Shown here piece after piece: positions 39,101 through 51,881 of a DNA stretch of 64,000 nucleotides. A program made the position numbers and the translations under genes. The notes under the pieces were generated by a model, which did no database searches, was not told the origin of the DNA, and saw only the letters and a list, made by a program, of their open reading frames with translations. Every line of letters starts with the position of its first letter. Position 1 is the first letter of the stretch. Origin of the DNA: Toxoplasma gondii ME49 (Eukaryota; Apicomplexa; Conoidasida; Eucoccidiorida; Sarcocystidae); assembly GCF_000006565.2 (NCBI RefSeq), contig NC_031474.1, positions 434,001-498,000 of the forward strand, in the 5' to 3' direction.

Positions 39101-42100
39101 GTGACTTATTCAGGAAAGAGCTGAGACCAATTTCTTAAGTGTATCAGAACGACAGGTTCAATCTGTTTCCGTACCAGTCTATTGTAAGTGCATCTTCCCA
39201 TTTTTCTTGCCCTCGGGGAGTACGCGTAGGTTTGTGTGTGTGTCGACACTCTGCATGGGTGGGCGATGACATGCGTGTACGTCTTTGCATGGACAGTGAA
39301 GAAGTCCGTTTTCCCCGCTCTTCCTTGGGCGCGTATTTCCACAGGAATTCGCCGGTCAAGCAGACAGTGTGCATTTGAGTCAGCGTGCGTCGGCAGGAGT
39401 CCGCGGCTCTCATTCCGGGTGCTTTTTCCTTTTTCTCTTCCCAGGACGCCTCTTGCCTCTGCCGTCTCTCTCGTCAAACGCGCGTTGCAGTATGTCTCTT
39501 CCGGCTCCTCCTTCGTGACCTCTGCAGTGAGCGAGGTCGCAGGGTCCGATTTTGAGGTGTGCGTCCGCCGGGCGAAGGAGCCGGTGTCTCTTGCGCCGGT
39601 CCTCACTCGGGAGCGTCTGGCGATTCTGCAGGCGAGTCAGAAGAAATCTTACGGCGAGAGAGGACAGGCGGGAAAGGGAGAAAAGGAGGAACTTGCAGCG
39701 CTCAAGGAATGCATCCGGTTCATCGCTGTCGAGGGCGGAGGCTGCATCCGAGCAGAAGGTAGGAGAGGCACCGAGTCCTGAATTCTAGATAGACATACAT
39801 ACATATATATATATATATTTAGATGCATATATATATATATATATATATATTGAAGAGGACGAAAGAGCAGTGGAAGGAAGAGTGGTGAGGCAGAAAGAAC
39901 GGTTGTTTATGGGGGAGTTTGGGGAAGATACGAGAGGGAAAGGGGAGAGCTATCCGACACGTTGGGTTCTGCTTTGGTTTCTTCTCTGTGCCCCCATTTG
40001 TCCTTTTTTCTTGTTGAGTTTCGCATTTTCTCCTGTCTCCTTTCTTCGGCATCTGACTTGCCATTTCAGGTCTGAGCACTCTGATCCCGCTTCTTCGCAC
40101 AAAAATCAGCCACCCTCGCCCGCCAGTCTCTCGCGTCGCCCTCGTCCTCGCGTGTACGTTGTGCGACGCTCTGACGACGCAGCCTGTGCCGGGAGAGGGG
40201 GGCGAGGAGAGACAGAAGGAGGGCGCCTACGAGTGGCGAGAAGCGACGGCGAGAGACGACGCAGAGTTCCCCTGGAGAAAATCTCAAGGTCTCAGCCGAG
40301 GATGTCAGCTGTACAAAGACAGTCTGCTTCCGGCTCTCTTTGACAGACTGCATGATCCTGACCGGAAGGTAAAGTCCGAAGCAGACATGCGAGGCAGAGA
40401 CGAAGGAGGACGGAAGAGAGAATAAAAGGGGAAGTGGGACAAGAAAAAAGGCAAACGCGCGTGAGAGAAGAAGAGGAAGATGCGACAAAGACGCGTTCTT
40501 GCATGGGCAGACACGTCTGCGGGTGTTTCGCTGCTCTCCGATCTGTATTTTTTCTTTTTTGACTGAGGTCTCTCTCGCAGTGCCACGACCTGTTACCTTT
40601 TCGAATCTTCCTGATTTGTCTTCTCATTTCCCTACTCGTTTCAGACGATGGAACTGGCGCACATCGCGACGCTCAAGTGGCTTCACGCGATTGGTCCCGA
40701 AGAGGCTGTTCCCCTTCTTCTTCCTTGCATCGAACGCGCCCTCTCTGCTCCTTCCTCAAATCCAGGAAACGCTCTACGCCAACAAATGCTCTCTTCTTCT
40801 CTCTCTTCTTCTCTCTCTTCTTCCCTCTCATCTTCTCTCTCTTCTTCTCTTTCGTCCTTCCCCTCCGGTCCGGGGGGGGCTGAAAAGACTGGGAGGAAGG
40901 TGGGGGAGGCGCTGGTGGCTCTGCTTGTGGCGAGTCGGTTTTCGTTTTCTTCTGGCGCGTCTGAGGCGCACACAGAGGTTCTCTCGCGTCGCCTGCTGCC
41001 GCTGCTTTTCAGTTTTCTGCGACTGGTTCTGGAGGAGCGGGAGAGTGAGGCGAAGCGCGACGGGCGCGAGGCTGGCGGAGAACTCGCAGGTCTGTTAGAG
41101 ACTCTCATCGGTCGAGTGGCTTCCCACCTCAGCGACGCCGACGCGGCTCACGTGGAGGAAGAAATGCAGAAACTCGCGACGTGGGCATCCACTTCTGCTT
41201 CCAAGAAAGCCGGGCGACGAGTGCAGGACCACGAGGACGCATGCGCGTCTCTGGGGGCGTCGAGTCGCAGCTTCAGAGCCCCCCCGAGCCAGCTGTCTAG
41301 GCACGGAGACAGTGAGGACGAATGCGAAGTTCGCACTCGGATGGCAGAGGGCGGGAAGGCTGGAGAGAGCCTCGCGAAGAGCGACGAGCAAGCGAACATC
41401 TCTGCTGAGGGCTCGCACGTTCCGGAACCGTCGGTGAGCTCTGAGCCTTGCATCTTGGAAGCAGCCGCGAAGGTCGGGGAAGAAAGCGAAGACGAAGGTG
41501 TTTTCCTTCACATTCGTCGCGTCCCGAGAGAAACTCGACGCCGTGGGAGCCAGTCGCCTACGTCGCCAGGTTCGCAGCGAAGGCCAGGGAGTCCGGGGGC
41601 TTCCCCTCGGTCTTCCTTTTGCCGGAACGCGCCTCTGGACTACGTCGGGTCTGCGGCCTCGCCCTTCTTCACCGCCGCGTCTTCGCCTCTCGGCGTCCTG
41701 TCGACCGCGAAGTGTCTCCAAGCTTCGAAAAGCAGCGCCGCTGTCTCTCCAGGCTCGAGGCGCGTCTCGCTCTCGAACTGTATGTCTCCGCCGCGTGTGG
41801 TGGGGGGTGAGAAGACGAGCAACAGATCGACGTGGTTGCGGACTCGCGGGAAGCTCGCGGCGCTCGCGGCTGTTAGGGAAGAGGCGCGCGCGGCCTGGAG
41901 GCCTCACCTTTCGCAGACTCTGTTGGATTTGATGTTCCCGCCTCTCTCGGCGTCTCCCGGAGTCGACAGGGAGGGCGCAGAGTCCCCGGAGGGCGGCACA
42001 AGAGAAAAGGACGGCAGCGGAGTCGTGACGGCCATGCAGAGCGACGCAGAATCGCCCAGTTCGCACGCAGAGTTCGCGGCAGAAGCCTCGCAACTGTGGC

Positions 42101-44449
42101 TTTCCTTCTTGCGACATGCGTGGGGAGAGGAGGGAGGAGAAGGAGACGAGCGGGGCGCTGGCGCAGCAGAGAAAAAGGAAAGGATGAAGGTGCATCGGAA
42201 GCTGAAGGGGGACGAGGACATCGTCGGACTTCTCATCAACTGGATTGCTTCCCAGTAGGTCGCAGGCGAGAAAAGGGAGAGGCGGGAGTGTCGGGTTCAG
42301 ACTTTCGAGACGGTTTTGAAAGTGGCAACGGAATTTTCTTCTGTTGATCTCTGAAAAAATGCAAAAGAAACACATGCAGACAGCGAAGAATGTGGAAAAG
42401 ATAAAGGAGAAGGAGAGACTGGAAAAGAGAAGAAGAAACAAAAGGGAAGTTCGAAAGGCTTGTTTCCTTGTCGGCAGCGGATAGAAAACAGAGAGCAAAC
42501 GGAAAGATCGGATAAGTCGAGGCGGCAGTGACTGAGTTCAGAGAACAGAGGGTGGCGTCGTTCCCGTTCGCGTCGGTTTGACATGGAGAGACCGTCGTCT
42601 GTCGCCTTGTGTGTTTTCTTAATACGATACCAGTGGCGAACTCGAGGCTTTCAGAGATGGTCCGTAATCCTTGTTTTCATAGATTCCTTCAAGCACTGAC
42701 ACAACACTTGCTTCGTTGCCGGCTTTTTGCCTTCAGAGTCGCAGAGAACTCGACGACTTTCCCCCGCGGCCTTGGTCCCCGTACTCTCGCTTCCTCCTCT
42801 TCAGGTGCTCGCTCTCGTCCTCTCAACTCCTCTCCTCCGCTCTCTCTCCCACCCGCCCTCCTCCCTTCTCTCTCTTGGTCTGCCTCATGTCCTCTCGATT
42901 CTTCTTCGAGGGCTTCTCGGGAGTGTCGTTACACGGTGGCGGCGCCGCTGGTGGTGTTGGGAGTTCTTTTTCAGACTCTCAAGGCGCTGCGTTTGCGTCT
43001 GAGTGTGAAGGACCAGCAGGAGGCGACCGCGCTTCTCCTGGACCTCCGCTTTCAGGCAGCTCTGGAGGCACTGCAAGGGAGGAAAGCAAGAGGTGAACGA
43101 GGCGAGGGCGAGAGGCGGATATCTCTCGGCTCACCTGTCCGCGCGGCCTCGCCCGCACGCGATTCGCGGACGCATGCAGTCGCCTTCACTCAAGAGACCC
43201 ACCAAAAAGTTCTTCACCAGCTTCTTCTCCTCCTCGCGACGGTCGCGGGAGAACCTGCTGCCCTCGTCTGCACGCTGCACAAACAGCTGGCGAAAACGAA
43301 ACACAGAGAGTGAGCGAAGGAGAGGGGAAAGAGAAAAGCGGGAGAGCCTGCAGAGACAGGCGAAGCAGAGGGCTGACACAGTCGAGGCACACGAAGGCGG
43401 AAGTACATACTCAAACTTCTTGCTGCGAGACGCAGTGTGTCGCATTCTGTCTCTCCCTACTGAGCGCAGTTCGTAGGCAGAGAAGACCGGCATCAGAGTT
43501 GTAATGGCACGAAGAAGAGACTGCGCTGAGAGACGAAAGAAGAAGAGTGCAGAGCCGTGTACGAAGGCGGTGAGAGTGTGGAGTGTCAAGTCGCTCTTGA
43601 GAACGGGACACAGAACAAATGTCGACGCTAAAACAGACATCACGACAACGCACCAGATAACTCACAAAGAGTATTTTCCTAAAAGTGCATGCCAACGAGA
43701 CATATGCAAACAGCAGTCATGGGATGTGTGTAATCGATTCAAGCATATCTCAACGAACGACAGTGCGTCGATATGTAAACAAGCATCAATGTGTCGCAGG
43801 TGGATGGCACAGCAGGAGTCTCCGCGTTCCCTGTTAGTCTCGAAAGAGCCTCCGACCTCGGATGCATGCGCATTTTTCTTTCCTTCTTCTGCAGCCTCGT
43901 GTGCGACATCCTGGAAGCAGTCTGCGTGGCTCTGGAGCAACACCTGCGTCTTCCGCTACCGTTCGCTCTCTCAGTTCGCGGAAGAGCGGACAAAATCTCG
44001 ACGTCTGAAAAGTCTTTTCCTTCCTTGTCTCCGGCGACTCTCTCCTCGACCTTCCCAGCCTACGCCGCTGCTCAGGCGCAGTTCACTGAGTTCCTTCTGG
44101 GGCAGATGGTGCCGCGTCTCTGTCAAATTCTCACGGGTCCTCTCGCCGATGAGAAGGAGAAACGAGAGGAGCGCCTCTCCCTCAAGGACGCTGCCCTTAA
44201 AGCACTCGCTCTCTGCAACTCGGCTACCAAAGGCGGTGTCCTCAAGTAAGCAGAAACTCGAGACTTCCAACAGTTCCACGAAGGCACATCAACACCGGAA
44301 CATACATACAAATTCATACAGATAAATCGACAGGTAGGTAGAGAGTTAGGTATAGATAGATAGATGGACATTGATTGATTGATACGAGGGTATCTGAGGT
44401 AGCAAGCAGAGACTGCTAGGTATCAAAAAAGTGGCAATATGCATAGATG

Positions 44450-44488
<39 letters not shown>

Positions 44489-47400
44489 GAGAAAATACTG
44501 AGATAAATGTGCATGTATGTTTCTGCATGTGTCTGGGCCTCGGGGCTTGTCTGTGCAACCTGTGGATGTGTGTGCAGCTCTTCTCCTCTCCTGACAGCGG
44601 AGCTTCGTGGGCGTCTCGGCGAGCTCGGGAAGGCGTCTCCTGTTTTGGATGTCTGCTCTCTCTCCTGCTTTCCTCTGCCACCTCACGCTCGCTGTTCAGA
44701 CTACGTTTCTGTCGCGTGTTTGCCCGTTGTCGCGTCTCCTCAGCTACCACAGAGAAGGAAGGAAGCAGGTGCCGCCTCTAGCCTTTCTGCTCAGGAGCGG
44801 GCCGGAAGCCGTGCCGAGAAGGGTGGAAGGAAGAGTGCGACTGCCTCGAGAGAGAGAAGTCGCCTGGGCAGCAGAGACGAAGTTGGGCGCGAACGCGCAG
44901 AGACCGCCTCAACCGGTACGCCGACGCGAGAAAGAGGGGACAACAAACAAAGGAAGAGGGGGGGACAGCGGAGAAGAAAGCGAAAAAGCAAAAAAGACGA
45001 ACTGAGGAAAGAGAAATCGCTACGCAGTCTGAGAGGCGAGCGACGGGGAGAAGACGCTTCAGAACACGGGGAAACGCTTCAACAGGAGAGCAGGGCCAAC
45101 ATCGGACGGTGCTCAGCGTCTCAGTCTGTGAGGGGGATAATTGTGTGTCTGTGTTTTTGGTATGGTGAAACTAACATATTTGAGGCGTTCTTTGAAGAAC
45201 TGCCGAGGTCGCGGGCGACTTTAAACCGTTGTCTTAATTTCTTTCGTTTCCTTTTTTCCACTGTTTGCGTCGTCTCTGTACTTTCCCTGTCGCTGTCTCC
45301 GCTGACGGTTCTCGTTGCATGTCGCTTCGTGCCTTTCTTTTTTCCTTCAGGAAAGAGGCCGAAAGTGTTGAAAGAAGAACGCACGGAAGAAGGCTCGCGG
45401 TCGCTGGAACCAGGAGCGCCTACTGTCGCTGAAGGCCTCTCAGAAAAGGAGGCGGAGAGTGAGTTCTCCGAAAATCTGAATCGGGGCGAGGAAGACGAGC
45501 TAGAAGGACACAGCGACGGGGGACAAAACGGAGCGAGAGCCAAGGAGTTGCTCCACTTCTTGGATGCCGGACTGCGGAGCCTGATTCGAGAACGGAGAGA
45601 GGAGCAGCAGGCTCTTGTAGACGCCATGAAGGGTGCGTGGTTTCTCTAGAGGAAATAACACAACTAGCGGTATGCTCTGCCGCAGAAACCGCGGCTGGTT
45701 AAACCAGAAAGACGGAACGCGTTGTTGTCTCGCAAGGGCTCCCTTTGGAGGATAGACACGGCGAGAGAAGGCATTCTGAAGTCTCCACAACACACGTATC
45801 GGCAGATGCCAGCGTCGCATGTACACACATTTTCACGTATGTTATGTATATAATAATGTCATGTATATAATATCATGTCTGTCGTATCTCTCGTATCTGG
45901 TATGTCCTGTTTATCATCTGTGTCTTTTAGCTTCGCTTCTTGTTCACCGGTATTCTGCCTTCGCTTGCGGTGGGCTTTGGAGCGGCTTTAACATGTTTTT
46001 AGGTAGGCGGACAGTTCGCATGTTCTCTGTCAGAGGAACTCGTTGAGTCGTGTCTGTCGTTTTTTTTGATGCTAGATAGAACTGTAAATACCTTTGAAGT
46101 ATCCAGAGGTCCTTCTTTTTCGTCTGCGTTTGTCGGTGTCCAGAGACAGACAGGCAGACTGCGGCGCTGCGGTCGGGTGCAGCCTTCGAGCCTGTCTTGA
46201 CGCAAGTGAAGGAGGCGAAGTTGGCGGCTGAGGAGTGCTTCTCTTCCCTTCAGAGGGCGCATCGGGAGCAGAGTGTGAAGGTTCTAGGTTCGATCGCAGC
46301 TCAGCAACTGAAGGCGGAGGAAGCACACGCGAACTGTCACTTTCTGCCCTTTCGTCTTCTGGCAAACCCCCCGGTCTCCACGCAAGGAGACAGAGAGTCG
46401 CCAGCGTCTCCAAGAGCCTTCTCGCTGCTTCAGCACCCCGCGAGAAGCGATGACCAGAAGGAAGACGGACTCGTGGGCGCCGTCGTGTCGATGGTCAAAG
46501 TGTGGTGCAGCGAGTTGTACGAGAAGGACGTATTTCGTTTGGAGCGAGCAGCTCACTGTCTGCTCTACCTCCTGACCAACATCCCTCTGGACCCGACGAC
46601 GATGCGTGAATGCGCCGCTGGTGCCCCGGAGTCATGCACGGACCCCGCTGTCTCCATCCCGTGTCTGGCTGCCCGTGGGCGCGAGGGCAAGGACGCAAGA
46701 AGTCGCGAAGGCGACGCTTCGCCTCGGTCGTGGCCGACGGGCTCCATCCTTGAAAGCCTTTTCGCTTCACGCACTGCTGGAGCTCGAGAGAACGATGCGT
46801 CGAATCTCTCGTCCTCCTTGGGAGCGTCTCCCGCGGGGCTCTCTTCAGAAGGGGAGGCGGTTCTGTTCCATGCAGACGCGTCATCCCTCGTCTCCTCCAT
46901 CTTGTTTGAAAGCCTTCTGCAGGGCCTGGACAACATTTTCGATCCGGCCTTCTTCAGCGCGTCGACCTCCGTCGCGGTCGCGAGTTTCCACACGATTCTC
47001 TCGCTGCTTCTCCTCCTAGAAGTTCTCCTACGGAAGCTGTTGTCCCCGAAGACCCTCGGGTCCGATGGCGCCCGGAAGCCGGCTCGAGCCGATGTCCTCC
47101 AGTGGAAACGCCTCGAGGTTTCCACAGCCGGAGAAGAAGCTGCGACGGGGCGAGGCGAAGGTGGGAGAGAACTCCTGGGCCGGACGGCGATGGCTCGCGC
47201 ATGCAAGCAGCTGCTTCTCTGCATGTCGAGGTACCAAGCGTTCGTGTACAAGGCAGCAGCACCCGCGGCCCAAGAGCTCTTGGTCCCGCGAGTCCTCGTG
47301 ACAGCACTGCTGAACCAGTGTCTAGGAAAGAACATGCTCCGAGGCTCACTTCCCTCCCTTGCGAGTCTCCTCGACTTTGTCTTCTCTCTCGCCGGCCAAC

Positions 47401-50400
47401 AAATGCAGGGCCTGTACCCCGACCTGAACGCCGACACGGCTTGGCGGTTTCTCTCCAAGATCCACAGGCGCGTCGCCTCGAAGCTGCAAGACGCGGCGAA
47501 GACTGACGGTGCCTCTCGGAGTGGAGACGGCGACCGCGATACAAACCGACGCGGCCTGTGCGAGGACTTTTTCGCAGAAGGGAAGAACGTTCTGCCTCTC
47601 GCGGATCGTAAAAGACTCCAGGATGTCGTTCCGCAGGGCCATCTTCTTCAGCTTGTGCACGTGAGGAAGGGGAAAATCCTTACACGTCGATCTAGGCTTT
47701 TTATCAAGATGCATGCGTCTGTGGGGCGGTTTGTCGCTGGGAGTCTCTGGCAGCGCACTCTCAGCTGTGAATTCGTTCGCCTAGTGTTCGACGCAGTTCC
47801 TTTTTTTTTATATTTTTTCTTTCCGTAACGAAGCTTTTGCTGCAGATGCGTCCAAGCGTGGTCTGCTGCTGCAGCCATTTTCACTCTTAATAGTTCTCGT
47901 TTTTCGCCAGGAGCCAGTGGAAGGTATCGCGGATACATTACGTTTCAGCCTGCAGCGCGTGAGGGAGGTGGGATGTGCAGACACGCGGTTAGAGCAGACG
48001 TAGATTTCCATGCATGTCGACGCGTTCCTGTCTGCAAGTGAAGGGGGAGGAAAAAGCGTGAAGACATGGCGCATGTTCGCGGCTTTCGCATTCGTGTCTC
48101 CGCGTTGCTGCTCCCTGCATTGAATCGAGGACTTGCTTCGGCTTCTGCGCAGACGGTCATCTCAAGTTGGTTTCTTCTTGAAGGAAGCCACGAGGCGGCA
48201 GTGGTGGCGCTCCAGCAGAGAGAGCAGAAACAGGAAAAGGACGAGGAGCAGAAACCGGAGACGACGACGGCGCATGGAGGCCGCGGCGGGAAAAGCTTCT
48301 CGGTTTTCTTGGAGAATCAAAGGTCACTCGCCTTTATCTACTTCCGTCTGTTCATGCACACGTTTGTGCGTTTCTGGTGAGTGTTCAGAAGGGAAGAATG
48401 AATTCGTCTGCACCGACGGATGGTGGCTAGAGAAGTCAAAAAGCACATGGGGATGCCTACGGAGCGCCGGAGTTGGCCTGATGCATGTGTAGTCACCGAG
48501 GAAGAACTTTTCTCTTGCCTCGTGGGTGCGGTTAGTAGCCGAGTCTTCTACTGTTCGAAACCGCTACCGCTGAGACTGTGTATCGTGTCTTCAAAACGGG
48601 AGCGCTACCACGCCTTTTCCTCCACCTCGACTTGTCATAACGGTTAGAATTCACTGAGATACGATTATCCCAGACATATTTTTTGCAGATTTGGCCGCAT
48701 GTGCGACGTTACACTGTACGGGTGACTGCGCTTCTGGTGCAGAGATACTGCAGAAGACTTACAAGCCGTGGTTACTACGTGGTCGAGACATGATGTTGAG
48801 TCGATTGTTTCTTGTTTTTTTCAGCCCCGACGTCCTGGGAAAGTATCTGATTGCGCAGAGTCTTTCTTCGACGTGCACGCAAGGAAGGCGCCTGGAGAGT
48901 CTCCTGTCTGGCTCCGTGCCGTTGTTCTCCTCGTCGGGAAGCGCGAGGGCCTTCGCCGCCCTAGAGGCCGCAGTGAAGGGCGCTTCCGAGGCGCGGGAGA
49001 GCCTGCGTGACTTCAGCTGCAATGCGTGTATTGAACTGGCGCGGCGGGAAGAGGAGGAGCGGGGGGAACAGAGAGAAGAGCGAGCCGAGGAGACGGGCCA
49101 GACCGTTTCCGAGAAAGAGGAAGAGAAGGACGGAGAACGGAGGAAGCGGACCCTGCCTCTCGAAAGCGACGAGGAGACGAAGGATATCGCGCCGCGAGAG
49201 AGGAAAGAGCGGCGAACAAGCGAGGAGGGACGAAGAGAGAAGAGACTGTGCTTCGGAGATGAAGTCAAGACGTTCGTTGCGTCAGTTGTTGATGTAAGAT
49301 CGAGAAAATAAGTGAACGTCGAATCCGGAGTTATCTCGAGGGAAGGCGCGAGTCTCGACGAGAGTCGACTGTGGAGGAAACCGTTAGTCTACTGTTTTAA
49401 CAAGTGGAGAAACCCGTGTCCGGTGTCTCACAAAGCACGAGCTGATGTAAGGGCCAACGCTTGATTTCTGTTCGTGGGCAAGCGTCTCTTCTCCAATGCC
49501 ATGCGTTCGGTGGTGTCGCAGCTCTCGACGACTACCTCGCATGCACTCAGTGACACAACTTCTGGGCTAGGGTGAATTCGGCTGGTAAAAAACTCCCAGA
49601 CGAGCAATCACCGCCTAGCACCGCCAGGAACAAGACTTGCACGCGTACTCGTCGGAGGAACAGGTCACTGGCAACTTTGTCGTGTGTCTGTCAAGATAGT
49701 ATTCTAGGTTTCCCTCGAGTAGAAATGAATCTCTTTCTGTGATTCCCTTTTTCCTGGTCGTCTCATCCAGGCGGAGCAAGCGAAGCTAGCGGAGCTCATG
49801 AAGAGGCACCATATTGCGCCTCTCCAGGTACGAAAACAGAGTTCTAGGGTGTTTCTCTTTGAATTTTCTCTTCGTCGTAGAGGGGGAAACGTGAGTCGAC
49901 GAAGATCAAATTTTTTAGGCACACGGCACGTGTGCTTTCCATGTCGTTTCAGGATCCGCTGACGCCCGCATGCGACGGCGAGGGGGCTGTGGCAGAGCCG
50001 GGTTCCTCTGCCCTTCATCTTCTGCGGTCGTGTTACCACGATGCCTTCTGTCTCGTGGCACAGCAGCCCTTCGACACTGCAAACGACCTCTCTCTGCAGC
50101 CGTACTTGAACGACATTCGCGCGTGGCTCTGTCGAGCGCAAGTGGGTATGGAGGGGCCCTCTGTGCTTTCTCTCGCTGCCGATCCGGGGAGACCGTTGGC
50201 GAGAGTGTCGGGAGAGAGCAGCTCGAAGCGAGAGCGACTCGTGAGCTTCCTTACTCGATCTGTTGCACTTTTGGATGTCTTTCCGTTGCCGGAGCAAGGA
50301 CGGCGCAGGCCATGTGGGACGCGGGCACCTGGACAGGCACGTGTCGGTCTCTTGAGTGTGAGCAGCGTGGACAGAAGCGAAGATGGCCGGGGTGGAGAGA

Positions 50401-51881
50401 GAATCGCGAGGCAGGCCGTCCGCGGAGACCGAACCTGGGCCGTTGCCTTTCCCACGGGAAAGCGATGGGTGAATTTGGACGCCGTGGCGAACATGGTCAA
50501 AGTTGATATCCCTCACCACGGTCGGGGCGGAGACTCGAAACGACCAGAAATTGCAACAGAGAGCCGGCCAGGTAGTCTGCACGCGGGGGTTTACGATGAC
50601 ACCCGCGAGGCCTCTCTCGACGCGACGTGCAGCCAAGGAGTGAGGACTCATGGAGTGACCGGCACAGAAAACCGAAGAGCTCACCAAGGGACGCTGGGGC
50701 GAGAAACACTGGCGAGGGAATCAGGAGTGGAAGGCCACGAGAAAGCTTCGAAAGAAGAGACGCAAGACGCGGCTTCGAATGCAGGCTGCGGGAGAAGCGG
50801 AAAAGACCGCCGATCGGGAGGCCAAACCGACGTCGCACAGTACAGAGAGCCTCCGTATGCATACCGCAGCTCCTTAGGTGAAAAAGGCAGAGTCGAGTTA
50901 TTGGATAGAGCATTTTGCAGTTCCACAGAGAAGCTTATTCGACAGCCTGCTCCCCACCGTTCCGAGACGCAGCTGCGCAAGCCAGCATCTGATCAGTGCA
51001 TGCAAGAGAGCACGCGAGTAACGCCAAAAGTATGCCGGCATATGGAACAGAAACTGAAAGAGGTGGATGCCTTTCGAGGGGCGGGTGACGGACACAGATG
51101 CAAGGAGACGAGTCTTCGTGGAACGCATGCCACAAATTTAGGAAAGCACCTGGACAGTCTGTCGAAACCGAGTAGTCATCAGTCTGTAGCCCAGCTGCAA
51201 CGCGACTCACAGACTGGAGCGCCTTTTGATTCTCGAGTGTGTGACCCGTTGAGCATCAGGTCACCTTCGAGGTTGGCGGATCACAGCAGAGATGCAGATA
51301 TTGTCATTGACACCGGGATCTCTGAAAGTGGCGAGGCGCGCTTTATTCCCAGGAATCTGCCTGTGGCTCCTGAGGGACTCCGAGGGCGATTAGGAAGTAA
51401 CGTGGGTTCTGAAAATAACAAGAGTGTGACGATCACGGCACCGCACGATTCGAGAGGTAGCCAAGAGAGCCTGCTTGCTGTATGTGGCCCACAGTGGACT
51501 GTGGGTGAGTTGACGGGTACCGTGGTGTCGCCAGGTGAGGGTAGGGGTCTGTGTCTTCCCTCTCCAAACAGTCTACTCAAACGTGACGACTTGTCGCTCG
51601 GAGGTGTGAATCGGGGTGTGATAGCGTATGGAGGCACACGGGAGACTTCCGAGGCACATTGTCATTTCAGGCGAGCACTCGATTCAGACTCGGCGGGACG
51701 ATTGGTCGCGCAGTCTGCTGCCGTGATGGGAAGTGCGGAGAAGCATCTCTGCCCAGTTGAAAGGGCGCAAGGGGACAAGAAAACGTGTCTGCGTAGGAGC
51801 GAGAGATCTCCGATGCGTCTCTCTCCCCAGGAAGCCTCACTGAAAACAGCGCCGAGCAGCGTATCATTAACTGAGCGCTGA
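33129..51881 (+). CDS. Giant TOG-array microtubule regulator, XMAP215/ch-TOG/MOR1 family
   Basis: Family members bind tubulin through TOG domains and act as microtubule polymerases at plus ends and organising centres. Exons: 33129-35180, 35391-about 36366, 36635-37392, 37723-38178, 38776-38945, 39446-39758, 40070-40368, 40645-42254, 42737-43309, 43895-44245, 44578-about 45127, 45351-45632, 46144-47660, 47911-47958, 48153-48376, 48825-49293, 49771-49827, 49953-51881. Phases agree at nearly all junctions; the ends of exons 2 and 11 are unsure. The ATG at 33129 is the first in frame. TOG1 (from about 34110) reads IPLSVRLSSKTVKQRLHGCEE then LKDSNSLVLGKV and closes with the family-like EQPKRTFLLG. 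TOG2 starts with PWKIKMQAWQQLEEALRDC and ends near SVLDSLQEQKRQQVLKL. TOG3 contains LAPLLDKIGDPRLGGKV across a splice. Later exons add HEAT-like helices (LYKDSLLPALFDRLHDPDRK). About 4,200 residues, roughly twice ch-TOG, mainly through Ser/Glu/Arg-rich insertions and a disordered last exon. Confidence 0.85.
37591..37606. repeat. Short TA microsatellite in a TOG-gene intron
   Basis: A short TA block in the 330-bp intron between exons ending 37392 and starting 37723. A longer one lies at about 39800-39850 and another at 44457-44486 in later introns of the same gene. Confidence 0.8.
40788..40862 (+). repeat. Coding CTCTCTTCTT repeat giving a Ser/Leu homopolymer-like tract
   Basis: An in-frame simple repeat inside a TOG-gene exon encodes repeated SSSL units. 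A similar serine-rich run is encoded near 33945-34035. Such tracts are common disordered insertions in coccidian proteins and are likely length-variable between strains. Confidence 0.9.

Noticed and set aside
41095..42498. Long minus-strand open frame (467 codons)
   Set aside because: Antisense shadow of the large TOG-gene exon 40645-42254, without any recognisable domain.
49704..50687. Minus-strand open frame of 327 codons
   Set aside because: Antisense to the last TOG-gene exons; no homology signal and no splice logic.
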